In this document: one piece after another, positions 54,339-63,087 of the stretch | Numbering within the stretch: position 1 is the stretch's first letter | How the letters are laid out: every line of letters begins with the position of its first letter | NCBI RefSeq assembly: GCF_011927795.1 | Contig: NZ_JAATJJ010000001.1 | Span: 496,001-560,000 of the forward strand | DNA length: 64,000 nt | Direction: 5' to 3' | DNA from: Saonia flava | GTDB taxonomy: Bacteria > Bacteroidota > Bacteroidia > Flavobacteriales > Flavobacteriaceae | The notes under the pieces: generated by a model | Databases searched by the model: none | Told to the model about the DNA's origin: nothing | What the model saw: only the letters and a program-made list of their open reading frames with translations | Made by a program: the position numbers and the translations under genes

Positions 54339-54857
54339 ATGACTGGAGACGAAATTTTTAAACTTTTTGCTTATTTATTACCTGCCGTAGTAACCGGAGC
54401 GGTGGCTTTTTACTTTTTTAGATTACATACCAACAATGAAGAAGGAAGAAGAAGATATTTATTACATAAAGACTCTCAAAAAAATACATTGCCTATACGA
54501 TTACAAGCTTATGAGCGTATGGCCTTATTTTTAGAGCGGATTGCCATTCCAAGCCTTGTGGTTAGGGTAAAACCAAAATCTTCCGATAAAGTGGATTATG
54601 AAAATTTATTGATAAAGAGCATAGAAAATGAGTTTGAACATAATCTTTCCCAGCAAGTATATTTATCTGATGAATGTTGGAACGTAATAAAAGCCGCCAA
54701 AAGCGCTACCATACAAGCCATTAGAAGTGCTGGGATGAGCGAATCCGATAGTGCTGATAAATTACGGGAGGACATTTTAAACAACAGTATGGATAAACAA
54801 TCACCTTCATCAACAGCCTTATCCTATGTTAAAAAGGAAGTTGGGGAGCTTTGGTAG
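54339..54857 (+). CDS. Uncharacterised membrane-anchored protein (172 aa)
   Basis: A 172-residue protein with one N-terminal membrane helix (LFAYLLPAVVTGAVAFYFFR) and a helical cytoplasmic part (LPIRLQAYERMALFLERIAI, LSQQVYLSDECWNVIKAAKS). I cannot assign a named family with confidence; similar short anchored proteins are common in flavobacteria. It is convergent with the patatin genes, with stops 5 bases apart. Confidence 0.7.
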   Translation: MTGDEIFKLFAYLLPAVVTGAVAFYFFRLHTNNEEGRRRYLLHKDSQKNTLPIRLQAYERMALFLERIAIPSLVVRVKPKSSDKVDYENLLIKSIENEFEHNLSQQVYLSDECWNVIKAAKSATIQAIRSAGMSESDSADKLREDILNNSMDKQSPSSTALSYVKKEVGELW

Positions 54858-54862
54858 CTTAA

Positions 54863-55753
54863 TTATTTACTACTGTTTGCTTTTTCCTCAGCATAGTTGA
54901 ACCCCTGATACCACCACTCGGTCATTAAACTCTTGTTAAATACCAATGAATTTTCAGTTAACCTAGTTGGGGTATAGTATAAGTTAAGCTTTACCCCTCT
55001 GTGTTTAGCTGCTAAAACACCTTCAGAAATATCATGGTGTTCTATTTGGTCCAAAACAAACCCATATATGCTCAACATTAAAGAAAAGGGATTTTTACCC
55101 AACACCTTATTGTGATCCATATTTTCCGATTCCAATATAATAGCATCTATTTCTTTGGCACCCCGTCTTACTGCCTCTCGTATAGGCAGTACACATCCTA
55201 ATCCACCATCACCATATTCGTACCCATCCTTTTTAGCCAAAGACATAAAAGGAATGTAATTACAAGAAATCCAAATCCAGTCACAAAATTCCTCATAGTC
55301 AAAATCTTTAATCGATTTATATTCTACTCTGTTTTTGGAAAGATTGGATACGGTAACAACAACATCTTTGTGGGTGGCCCTTATTTCTTCAAAATCTTCC
55401 GGTAAAAAATTTCGACTAATGGTTCTCCGCAATGTTTTGCTTTCTCCAAAAGTTCTCTTCTTTTTTACAAATTGCAAAAAAGTAGTTAGAAAGTTAATCG
55501 AAACATATTCTCTGTCCCCTTTTTTCCTAACAACAAATGGATTTAAACTAAAAATTTTACGTTGGGTTACATTGGTGTAAAGGTCGTATAATTTATCAAT
55601 GTTGTTTAAGGCCAAATGAGGGATAAGTAAACTCCCCGTTGATGTTCCAACAAAAATATCATATTCCTTTTTTTCTACTTCCATTAAATATTGTGCGACA
55701 CCCCCAGCAAAAGCTCCTTTACTTCCACCACCGCTAATGACCAATGCTCTCAT
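54863..55753 (-). CDS. Patatin-like phospholipase (second of a tandem pair)
   Basis: A 296-residue patatin-fold lipid acyl hydrolase with oxyanion loop SGGGSKGAFAGGVA, nucleophile Ser38 in GTSTGS and the catalytic Asp in GDGGLGCVLP. No signal peptide or membrane helix, so cytoplasmic. The ATG directly abuts the TAA of the upstream paralogue (55754), which is very similar at its N-terminus (MRALVISGGGSKGAFAGGVA shared). Probably last in an operon with the second patatin and the M1 aminopeptidase. Substrate unknown. Confidence 0.9.
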   Translation of the reverse strand: MRALVISGGGSKGAFAGGVAQYLMEVEKKEYDIFVGTSTGSLLIPHLALNNIDKLYDLYTNVTQRKIFSLNPFVVRKKGDREYVSINFLTTFLQFVKKKRTFGESKTLRRTISRNFLPEDFEEIRATHKDVVVTVSNLSKNRVEYKSIKDFDYEEFCDWIWISCNYIPFMSLAKKDGYEYGDGGLGCVLPIREAVRRGAKEIDAIILESENMDHNKVLGKNPFSLMLSIYGFVLDQIEHHDISEGVLAAKHRGVKLNLYYTPTRLTENSLVFNKSLMTEWWYQGFNYAEEKANSSK

Positions 55754-56659
55754 TTATTCCGGTTCAATTTGGTTAATCTCTATATTTTTTCTTTTGGCAA
55801 AATTATATCCGCTCTCCCACCAACTTGTCATTTTTTCGTGATCAAAAATAAGGGAATTCGTAGTAAGCACTGTTGGTGTATAATAAAAGTTGATAATTGT
55901 ATCATTATGGTTAGCAACAAACTTTCCTATTCTAATATTTTGATATTCAATTCGGTCCAACATAAAACTGAACATATTTGTCAATAATGAAAAGACATTC
56001 TTGGATGGCATTCTATTTAGGTGTGTTACTTCTGTTTGTAAAATAATAGCATCTATTTCTGTTGCTCCCCGTTTTATTGCTTCTTCTATTGGCACCATAT
56101 TTCCCATACCTCCGTCGGCATATTCGCACCCATTCTTTTTTACTAAGGTCATAAAGGGAGTGTAATTACAAGAAATCCAAATCCACTCACAAAACTCCTC
56201 ATAGGTACAATCGTTAATTGATTTATATTCTACTTGATTTAGAGATAAATTGGAAACTGTAACAACAATATTCTTAGGGCCATTTTTTAGTGTATTAAAT
56301 TCATTTTCTGTAATGGTGTCCTTTATTAAATTTAGAAGGTTTAAACTTTCCCCAAAAGTCTTGCTTCCCCTATAAAAGTTCTTAAGCACATTCCAATGGT
56401 GAATACTAATAGTTTCCACACCATGTTTTTTTTGAATTAAAAAGGGGCAATTGCTAAAAATACTATCCTGGTCCACAGAAGTATATACATTCTTTATTTT
56501 TTCAATTGCTTGTAGGGCCAAATGCGTTATTAATAGGCTTCCCGTTGAAGTCCCTAAGAACAAATCATAGTGATAGTCCAATTCTTCCATGAGATACTGG
56601 GCCACTCCCCCTGCAAAAGCGCCTTTACTCCCTCCTCCAGAAATTACTAATGCCCTCAT
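55754..56659 (-). CDS. Patatin-like phospholipase (first of a tandem pair)
   Basis: A 301-residue paralogue of the adjacent downstream gene, with the same GGGSKG oxyanion loop, GTSTGS nucleophile (Ser38) and catalytic Asp in ADGGMGNMVP. Blocks such as VVTVSNLSLNQVEYKSINDC, EEFCEWIWISCNYTPFM and FYYTPTVLT are conserved between the two, consistent with tandem duplication followed by divergence. Its start overlaps the M1 aminopeptidase stop by one base (TAATG on the minus strand), so the three genes are likely co-translated. Confidence 0.9.
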   Translation of the reverse strand: MRALVISGGGSKGAFAGGVAQYLMEELDYHYDLFLGTSTGSLLITHLALQAIEKIKNVYTSVDQDSIFSNCPFLIQKKHGVETISIHHWNVLKNFYRGSKTFGESLNLLNLIKDTITENEFNTLKNGPKNIVVTVSNLSLNQVEYKSINDCTYEEFCEWIWISCNYTPFMTLVKKNGCEYADGGMGNMVPIEEAIKRGATEIDAIILQTEVTHLNRMPSKNVFSLLTNMFSFMLDRIEYQNIRIGKFVANHNDTIINFYYTPTVLTTNSLIFDHEKMTSWWESGYNFAKRKNIEINQIEPE

Positions 56660-58740
56660 TATAAGTTTAGTTTTTTATTTAAAAATTCCTGTTCTTCACC
56701 ATCTACCTCCACAGATAATAACAAAAATCGCTCTTTTAATGCTTCATCCTTCAAGAGTTCATCCAATAAAGTTCGGGCGAACTTTTTAAATTGCCAAGAA
56801 TGATGCATGCAAGCATTGACCAAATCCTTTAAATTTTCATTGGTATATCCAAACACATCCCGCAAATATTGAAACACAGTTTGTCTAATCTCAAAATTAT
56901 ATTGAGGAGATGTATAGTTACTTAACTCATTAAAATAGTCCTGTTTTTGAGCATCATCATAATCCTTTGTTAGGATGGCCAATGTTAACCACAACAAACG
57001 AATGTTCTTATTGGGTAATCCCGTTATATTTTTGGTTTCATCCAAATATTTAGCCCTATCCTCCGGAAAGTACACCCACAATTTATACAGGGCTTTTTCA
57101 TTGGTAAGATAGCTTTCATCTTTTAACAAGGACTCAAATTCTGTTTTTAATTCTGATGGTACGTTATCGATTTCCAAAACCAAAGCCTGACGCACTTTTA
57201 AATCATTCTCCTTAAAAATTTCCTTGATAAAATCCAAAGAAAGTGATGAGTGGTAGTTAGTTACTATGGCTTCTTTTAGAAAAGTAGATTTAGCCTTTTC
57301 CCAATATCGTTTAATAATTGTCTCGTTGTTTTCAATACTGGAAGTAAGTTCCCATTGTAAATCAAAAAAAACAGATAGTGATTCATTTGATTCTTTAAGA
57401 GCTTGTTTTGCCTTTTCAAAAGGAAACTGTGTGCCATTTAACCACTCTTTTTCAAAATTGGTTAAATCCGTTCCACTTGTCATTCTTATTTCTTTTAAGA
57501 AATCTTCAATAACCACATTTTTAAAACTATACTTTTCCAAATACCTCTTGGTGCCAATTTTAAAGGCTTTCTCTCCTACTTCTTCTTTTAGCATATGCAA
57601 TGCCCATGCTCCTTTTTCATAAAATGTAAGACTACTTGCTTTGGGATTGGTCAATGCTTCTCCTTTTTCTTCTCGAGACATTTTATCCAATTGTTGGGCT
57701 GTCTCCCAAAGCCCCCAATAATAATAATCTTTTCCAAAAATTTCCTTCTCAGCTAAGTAGGCATAATAGGTAGCAAAGCCTTCATGCAACCAATGATGCT
57801 CGCTACTCACTTCGGTCACCAAATCTCCAAACCATTGGTGTGCCAATTCGTGGGCATTTACATTAACATAGTTCTTATCCACAAACCCAATGGAATCTAT
57901 CACATAAGAATCTGCAAAAATAGTAGCCGTGGTATTCTCCATACCCGCGTAGAGAAAATCTTTAACCGGAATCTGTTTGTAGTTTTGCCAAGGGTAAGGA
58001 ATACCTATTTCTTCTTCCAAAAAATCAAAGATTTGTTGGGAGTACCTATAAGTAGGTTCCACCTTAAGACTATCCTGTGGCTCATAGTATAATTCTATGG
58101 GGATCCCAGAAGTAGATGTAATATTCTTTTTGTCAAAATTCCCAATAACAAATGCCAAAAGATAACTGCTCATTGGATGTTGCATGTCAAAACACTGCTT
58201 ATTATTATAAATTGACAGTTTTGCTTGACTTATCCCATTTGCAACTACTTCATATGGGTCTTCAACAATATAACAAATATCAAACTCCACTTTTTCAGTC
58301 ATATCATCAAAACTGGGCAACCAATGACTGGTATACTTTCCTTGACCCTGTGTCCAAATTTGACTTGAACTTTTTTCAGGGTCTTTCCAACCAACAAAGT
58401 AAACAGTTTGTTTTGGTTTAGTATCATAGGACAAAAGCAATTTATATTGCTTTCCTGCCTTAAACTTTTTATGAATAGTTATGGTTTTTCCGTCGTTGCT
58501 GTAATTAACCTTTTTTCCATTCAATTCAACTTCGCTAAATTTCATGTTTTTGGCATCCAAGAAAACGGAATCTACTTTACCTAAAACATTAAATGTATAC
58601 GTAACATATCCTTTAATTTCTTTTTCAATAGGAAGAGGAAGAATTTCAGCTTGTGCATGAATAAAATCCACTTTATCTTGGATTTGCGCAGAAAGTGACA
58701 ATGGAATTAAAAAAAGGAATAGGTATTTTAAATGCTTCAT
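56659..58740 (-). CDS. M1 family aminopeptidase (exported)
   Basis: A 693-residue exported zinc peptidase with signal MKHLKYLFLFLIPLSLSAQ. It carries the exopeptidase motif GMENTT and the zinc motif HELAHQWFG followed by the downstream glutamate in WLHEGFATYYAYL. An N-terminal beta domain and a C-terminal helical domain complete the layout, and length is normal. It removes N-terminal residues from peptides in the periplasm or outside the cell. First gene of the operon with the two patatins; divergent from recG with 46 bases between starts. Confidence 0.95.
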   Translation of the reverse strand: MKHLKYLFLFLIPLSLSAQIQDKVDFIHAQAEILPLPIEKEIKGYVTYTFNVLGKVDSVFLDAKNMKFSEVELNGKKVNYSNDGKTITIHKKFKAGKQYKLLLSYDTKPKQTVYFVGWKDPEKSSSQIWTQGQGKYTSHWLPSFDDMTEKVEFDICYIVEDPYEVVANGISQAKLSIYNNKQCFDMQHPMSSYLLAFVIGNFDKKNITSTSGIPIELYYEPQDSLKVEPTYRYSQQIFDFLEEEIGIPYPWQNYKQIPVKDFLYAGMENTTATIFADSYVIDSIGFVDKNYVNVNAHELAHQWFGDLVTEVSSEHHWLHEGFATYYAYLAEKEIFGKDYYYWGLWETAQQLDKMSREEKGEALTNPKASSLTFYEKGAWALHMLKEEVGEKAFKIGTKRYLEKYSFKNVVIEDFLKEIRMTSGTDLTNFEKEWLNGTQFPFEKAKQALKESNESLSVFFDLQWELTSSIENNETIIKRYWEKAKSTFLKEAIVTNYHSSLSLDFIKEIFKENDLKVRQALVLEIDNVPSELKTEFESLLKDESYLTNEKALYKLWVYFPEDRAKYLDETKNITGLPNKNIRLLWLTLAILTKDYDDAQKQDYFNELSNYTSPQYNFEIRQTVFQYLRDVFGYTNENLKDLVNACMHHSWQFKKFARTLLDELLKDEALKERFLLLSVEVDGEEQEFLNKKLNL

Positions 58741-58786
58741 TTATTGAAAATAACAAAAGTCAATCCAAAATACATATTTTAGTCCT

Positions 58787-60892
58787 ATGAATCCCAATTT
58801 TCTGCAAACTCCAATTGCATACCTAAAAGGTGTTGGGCCCAATAGAGCTGAAACATTACAGTCGGAATTGGGTATTACCACCTATCAGGACCTCATCAAT
58901 TTATTTCCCAATAGGTATTTGGACAAAACCCAATACTATAAAATTGGTCAGTTACAACGCAGTAGCGCAGATGTTCAAGTTTTGGGGAAAATTGTGCATA
59001 TAAAAACTGTGGAGCAAAAGAAAGGAAAACGTTTGGTGGCTTCTTTTGCTGATGAAACTGGTGAAATGGAACTAATTTGGTTTCGGGGTCAAAAGTGGAT
59101 AAAGGAAAACCTGAAATTGAATACTCCGTATGTGGTTTTCGGAAAAACCAAATGGTATAATGGAAAATTCTCCATGCCACATCCCGAAATGGAGCTACTA
59201 ACAGAGCATGAACAAGGGCTTAAGATATTTATGCAGCCCATTTATCCTTCAACAGAAAAACTGAGTGCCAAAGGAATTACAAATAGGGTACTCAATAAAT
59301 TAATGCAACAGCTTTTTTTGGATACCAAAGGTCGGTTTATGGAAACCCTATCTAATGGAATCTTAAATGAATTGAATTTACTACCTAAAAGCGAAGCCCT
59401 ATTCAACATACACTTTCCCAAAAATCAGGAACTATTGGCAAAAGCTCAATTTCGGCTAAAGTTTGAAGAGCTTTTTTACATACAACTACAACTTATTACA
59501 AAAAAGCTTATTAGAAAGCAGAAAATTAAAGGATTTAATTTTGATCAAGTTGGAGAGTTGTTCAACATCTTTTATGAGGAGTACCTTCCTTTTGAATTGA
59601 CCAACGCCCAGAAAAGAGTAATCAAAGAAATTAGATCGGACTTGGGCAGTAATGCCCAAATGAATAGGCTTTTGCAAGGCGATGTAGGCTCAGGAAAGAC
59701 CATTGTTGCACTAATGACCATGCTTTTGGCAATTGACAATGAATATCAAGCTTGTATAATGGCTCCTACAGAAATATTGGCAAACCAGCATTACAATGGA
59801 ATAAAAGAGTTGCTAGGAAATTTAAATGTAAATGTTTCCCTTCTCACCGGCTCTGTAAAAAAATCTGAAAGAAAAGTTATTCATGAACAGTTAGAAAATG
59901 GAGAACTTCATATATTGATAGGAACCCATGCCGTGTTAGAGGATAAAGTTCAATTTAAAAATTTAGGCCTGGCTGTAATTGATGAGCAGCATCGTTTTGG
60001 TGTGGCACAGCGTTCCAAGCTTTGGCATAAAAATGAAATGCCGCCACATATATTGGTCATGACGGCTACTCCCATTCCAAGAACTTTAGCTATGAGTCTA
60101 TATGGTGATTTGGATATTTCTGTGATTGATGAACTTCCTCCCGGAAGAAAACCCATAAAAACCGTACATAGATATGATTCCAATAGATTAAAAGTATTTC
60201 GGTTTATAAAAGATGAAATAAAAAAAGGAAGGCAAATTTATGTTGTATACCCACTTATTCAAGAATCTGAAGCCTTGGACTACAAAGATTTAATGGATGG
60301 GTATGAAAGTATAGTACGTGACTTTCCACTTCCAGACTATCAGATATCCATAGTACATGGAAAAATGAAACCTGCGGACAAGGATTATGAAATGGAACGC
60401 TTTGTAAAGGGTGAAACCCAAATTATGGTGGCTACCACAGTTATTGAAGTGGGCGTAAATGTGCCCAATGCTTCCGTAATGATTATTGAAAGTGCAGAGC
60501 GTTTTGGACTTTCCCAATTGCACCAGTTACGAGGACGCGTAGGTCGTGGCGGAGACCAAAGCTATTGTATATTAATGACAAGTCATAAGCTATCAACAGA
60601 TGCCAAAACTCGCTTGGAAACCATGACACGTACCAATGATGGTTTTGAAATTGCAGAAGTAGACTTAAAACTCCGTGGACCTGGTGATCTTATGGGCACC
60701 CAGCAAAGTGGTGCACTGAACTTAAAAATTGCAGATATAGTTAAAGACAATGACATTCTTAAAACAGCTAGATTTTATGCTTTAAAAGTTCTAAAAGAAG
60801 ACCCTACCTTGACGCATGATGGACATAAAGTTATAAGATATACATATGCCCAACTGATAAAACATAAAAACATTTGGACGTATATAAGCTAG
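58787..60892 (+). CDS. recG: ATP-dependent DNA helicase RecG
   Basis: A 701-residue RecG. N-terminal wedge/OB domain (IAYLKGVGPNRAETLQSELG, VQVLGKIVHIKTVEQKKGKR, ELIWFRGQKW), then a superfamily 2 helicase core: Walker A GDVGSGKT (298-305), APTEILANQH, DEQH box VIDEQHRFGVAQR, MTATPIPRTLAMSLYGDLDI, VATTVIEVGVNVPNASVMII, QLHQLRGRVGRG, and the C-terminal TRB motif ELKLRGPG-like (DLKLRGPGDLMGTQQSG). It remodels stalled forks and Holliday junctions. Length is normal. Confidence 0.96.
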   Translation: MNPNFLQTPIAYLKGVGPNRAETLQSELGITTYQDLINLFPNRYLDKTQYYKIGQLQRSSADVQVLGKIVHIKTVEQKKGKRLVASFADETGEMELIWFRGQKWIKENLKLNTPYVVFGKTKWYNGKFSMPHPEMELLTEHEQGLKIFMQPIYPSTEKLSAKGITNRVLNKLMQQLFLDTKGRFMETLSNGILNELNLLPKSEALFNIHFPKNQELLAKAQFRLKFEELFYIQLQLITKKLIRKQKIKGFNFDQVGELFNIFYEEYLPFELTNAQKRVIKEIRSDLGSNAQMNRLLQGDVGSGKTIVALMTMLLAIDNEYQACIMAPTEILANQHYNGIKELLGNLNVNVSLLTGSVKKSERKVIHEQLENGELHILIGTHAVLEDKVQFKNLGLAVIDEQHRFGVAQRSKLWHKNEMPPHILVMTATPIPRTLAMSLYGDLDISVIDELPPGRKPIKTVHRYDSNRLKVFRFIKDEIKKGRQIYVVYPLIQESEALDYKDLMDGYESIVRDFPLPDYQISIVHGKMKPADKDYEMERFVKGETQIMVATTVIEVGVNVPNASVMIIESAERFGLSQLHQLRGRVGRGGDQSYCILMTSHKLSTDAKTRLETMTRTNDGFEIAEVDLKLRGPGDLMGTQQSGALNLKIADIVKDNDILKTARFYALKVLKEDPTLTHDGHKVIRYTYAQLIKHKNIWTYIS

Positions 60893-60957
60893 TCATTCTT
60901 TCTGTTGAACATCGTAATTTTCATATGGTAAAAGTTTAATATGAATACTAGTTTTAA

Positions 60958-60965
60958 TAGCTTTG
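60958..60965 (+). promoter_or_regulatory. leu operon -7 promoter element
   Basis: TAGCTTTG matches TAnnTTTG, 22 bases before leuC ATG 60988. No leader peptide or attenuator-like Leu codon run is visible in the 95-base gap after recG. Confidence 0.55.
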
Positions 60966-60987
60966 TTTACTTAGAATAAACTAAAGA

Positions 60988-62403
60988 ATGAGTGCACAAA
61001 AAACATTATTTGACAAAGTTTGGGACTCGCATGTAGTCCACAATATAGAGAATGGTCCCCAGGTACTTTTCATTGACCGTCATTTGGTTCATGAAGTTAC
61101 AAGTCCCGTTGCATTTTTAGGATTAAAAAATAGGGGTGCAGATGTCCTATATCCAAAAAGGACTTTTGCAACTGCAGACCATAACACCCCAACTATCAAT
61201 CAGCATTTGCCCGTTGAAGACCCATTATCCGCAAATCAACTCAGAGCTTTGGAACAAAATGCCAAAGAACACGGTATTAGCCATTGGGGCCTTGGACATG
61301 AAAAAAATGGAATCGTACATGTTGTTGGTCCCGAATACGGAATAACGCAACCTGGAGCAACCATAGTTTGTGGGGATTCACACACCTCCACTCATGGTGC
61401 TTTTGGTGCCATTGCATTTGGTATTGGAACTTCCGAAGTAGAAATGGTATTGGCAACACAATGCATTATGCAGCCAAAGCCAAAGAAAATGAGAATTAAC
61501 ATTACAGGCACACTCAACTTTGGGGTTACTCCTAAAGATGTTGCTCTGTATATTATTTCCAAATTAACCACTTCTGGTGCAACCGGATATTTTGTTGAAT
61601 ATGCTGGGGATGTTTTTGAAGACATGTCCATGGAAGGTCGTATGACCGTTTGTAACCTAAGTATCGAAATGGGTGCTCGTGGAGGTATGATTGCCCCTGA
61701 TAAGAAAACATTTGAATATATAAAAGGTCGAGAATTTACACCAACAGGTACTGCTTGGGATAAAGCAATGGCCTATTGGAAAACTCTAAAAACAGATGAA
61801 GGAGCAACTTTTGATAAAGAATTGTCCTTTAATGCTTCTGATATAGAGCCCATGATTACTTATGGTACCAATCCCGGAATGGGAATGGGAATCTCCAAAA
61901 GTATACCTAATGCGGACCAAGTTGAAGGTGGTAAAGCTACCTATGAAAAGTCTCTTGGGTATATGGCCTTTAATCAAGGCGAGGATATGATTGGGAAACC
62001 TATCGATTTTGTTTTTATTGGTAGTTGTACCAATGGACGCATAGAAGATTTTAGGGCTTTTGCCTCTATTGTAAAAGGAAGGCAAAAGGCTACGAACGTT
62101 ACGGCTTGGTTGGTGCCTGGTTCCCACAAAGTAGAAAGTGCCATCAAGGAAGAGGGGCTTTTGGATATTTTCACGGAGGCTGGTTTTGAACTTCGTGAGC
62201 CTGGGTGTTCTGCTTGCTTAGCAATGAATGATGATAAAGTTCCTGCAGGAAAATATGCGGTAAGTACATCCAATAGAAATTTTGAAGGAAGACAAGGTCC
62301 CGGTTCCAGAACGCTTTTGGCCAGTCCACTGGTGGCCGCAGCCGCAGCCGTAACAGGAAAAGTTACAGATCCACGGGAATTAATGGAGGCTACTGTCAAC
62401 TAA
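60988..62403 (+). CDS. leuC: 3-isopropylmalate dehydratase large subunit
   Basis: A 471-residue aconitase-family subunit. Iron-sulfur ligands are visible in [11 protein letters not shown] and GCSACLAMN (CxxC), with active-site blocks [42 protein letters not shown] and [10 protein letters not shown]. With LeuD it isomerises 2-isopropylmalate to 3-isopropylmalate in leucine synthesis. Length is normal. First gene of leuC-leuD-leuA with its own -7 box. Confidence 0.97.
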   Translation: MSAQKTLFDKVWDSHVVHNIENGPQVLFIDRHLVHEVTSPVAFLGLKNRGADVLYPKRTFATADHNTPTINQHLPVEDPLSANQLRALEQNAKEHGISHWGLGHEKNGIVHVVGPEYGITQPGATIVCGDSHTSTHGAFGAIAFGIGTSEVEMVLATQCIMQPKPKKMRINITGTLNFGVTPKDVALYIISKLTTSGATGYFVEYAGDVFEDMSMEGRMTVCNLSIEMGARGGMIAPDKKTFEYIKGREFTPTGTAWDKAMAYWKTLKTDEGATFDKELSFNASDIEPMITYGTNPGMGMGISKSIPNADQVEGGKATYEKSLGYMAFNQGEDMIGKPIDFVFIGSCTNGRIEDFRAFASIVKGRQKATNVTAWLVPGSHKVESAIKEEGLLDIFTEAGFELREPGCSACLAMNDDKVPAGKYAVSTSNRNFEGRQGPGSRTLLASPLVAAAAAVTGKVTDPRELMEATVN

Positions 62404-62427
62404 TTACTAACAACTATCAAATAGATT

Positions 62428-63024
62428 ATGGCATACGATAAATTTAACATACTAACGTCTTCAGCTGTTCCACTTCCCATAGAGAACGTGGATACAGATC
62501 AAATTATACCTGCAAGATTTTTAAAAGCAACAGAACGGAAAGGTTTTGGTGATAATCTTTTTAGGGATTGGAAATACAATAGTGATAATTCTCCAAAAGA
62601 AAGTTTTGTATTAAACAACCCCATTTATGGGGGTAAAATACTTGTAGGAGGTAAAAACTTTGGATCAGGATCATCTAGGGAGCATGCGGCATGGGCTGTT
62701 TATGATTATGGTTTTAGATGTGTAGTTTCCAGTTTTTTTGCCGATATATTTAGAGGTAATTGCCTAAATGTTGGTGTTTTACCAGTACAAGTAAGTCCAG
62801 AATTCTTACATAAAATTTTCCAAGCCATTGAAACAGACCCAAAAACTCAATTGGAGGTTAATTTGCAAAATCAAACTATTACAATAAATTCAACTGGCGA
62901 GAGTGAGTCATTTGACATAAACGAATACAAAAAAGGCAATTTATTAAATGGTTTTGATGATATCGACTATTTATTGAACATCAAAGAGAATATTGAAACT
63001 TTCGCACAGAATACACCTTTGTAA
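62428..63024 (+). CDS. leuD: 3-isopropylmalate dehydratase small subunit
   Basis: A 198-residue partner of Leu[21 protein letters not shown], the substrate-binding [17 protein letters not shown] and [20 protein letters not shown]. Length and motifs are normal. It starts 24 bases after leuC and is followed by leuA. Confidence 0.97.
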   Translation: MAYDKFNILTSSAVPLPIENVDTDQIIPARFLKATERKGFGDNLFRDWKYNSDNSPKESFVLNNPIYGGKILVGGKNFGSGSSREHAAWAVYDYGFRCVVSSFFADIFRGNCLNVGVLPVQVSPEFLHKIFQAIETDPKTQLEVNLQNQTITINSTGESESFDINEYKKGNLLNGFDDIDYLLNIKENIETFAQNTPL

Positions 63025-63060
63025 AACTGTATTTATTCTAACTGAGTTTTAATGCTTTTG

Positions 63061-63078
63061 GGTATACTCTCGTATACC
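63061..63078 (+). promoter_or_regulatory. Hairpin immediately upstream of leuA
   Basis: GGTATAC-TCTC-GTATACC is a perfect 7-bp stem with a 4-base loop, ending 9 bases before the leuA ATG. There is no T run, so it is not a classic terminator. It could limit leuA translation or protect the mRNA end. Confidence 0.5.
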
Positions 63079-63087
63079 GCATAGAAA

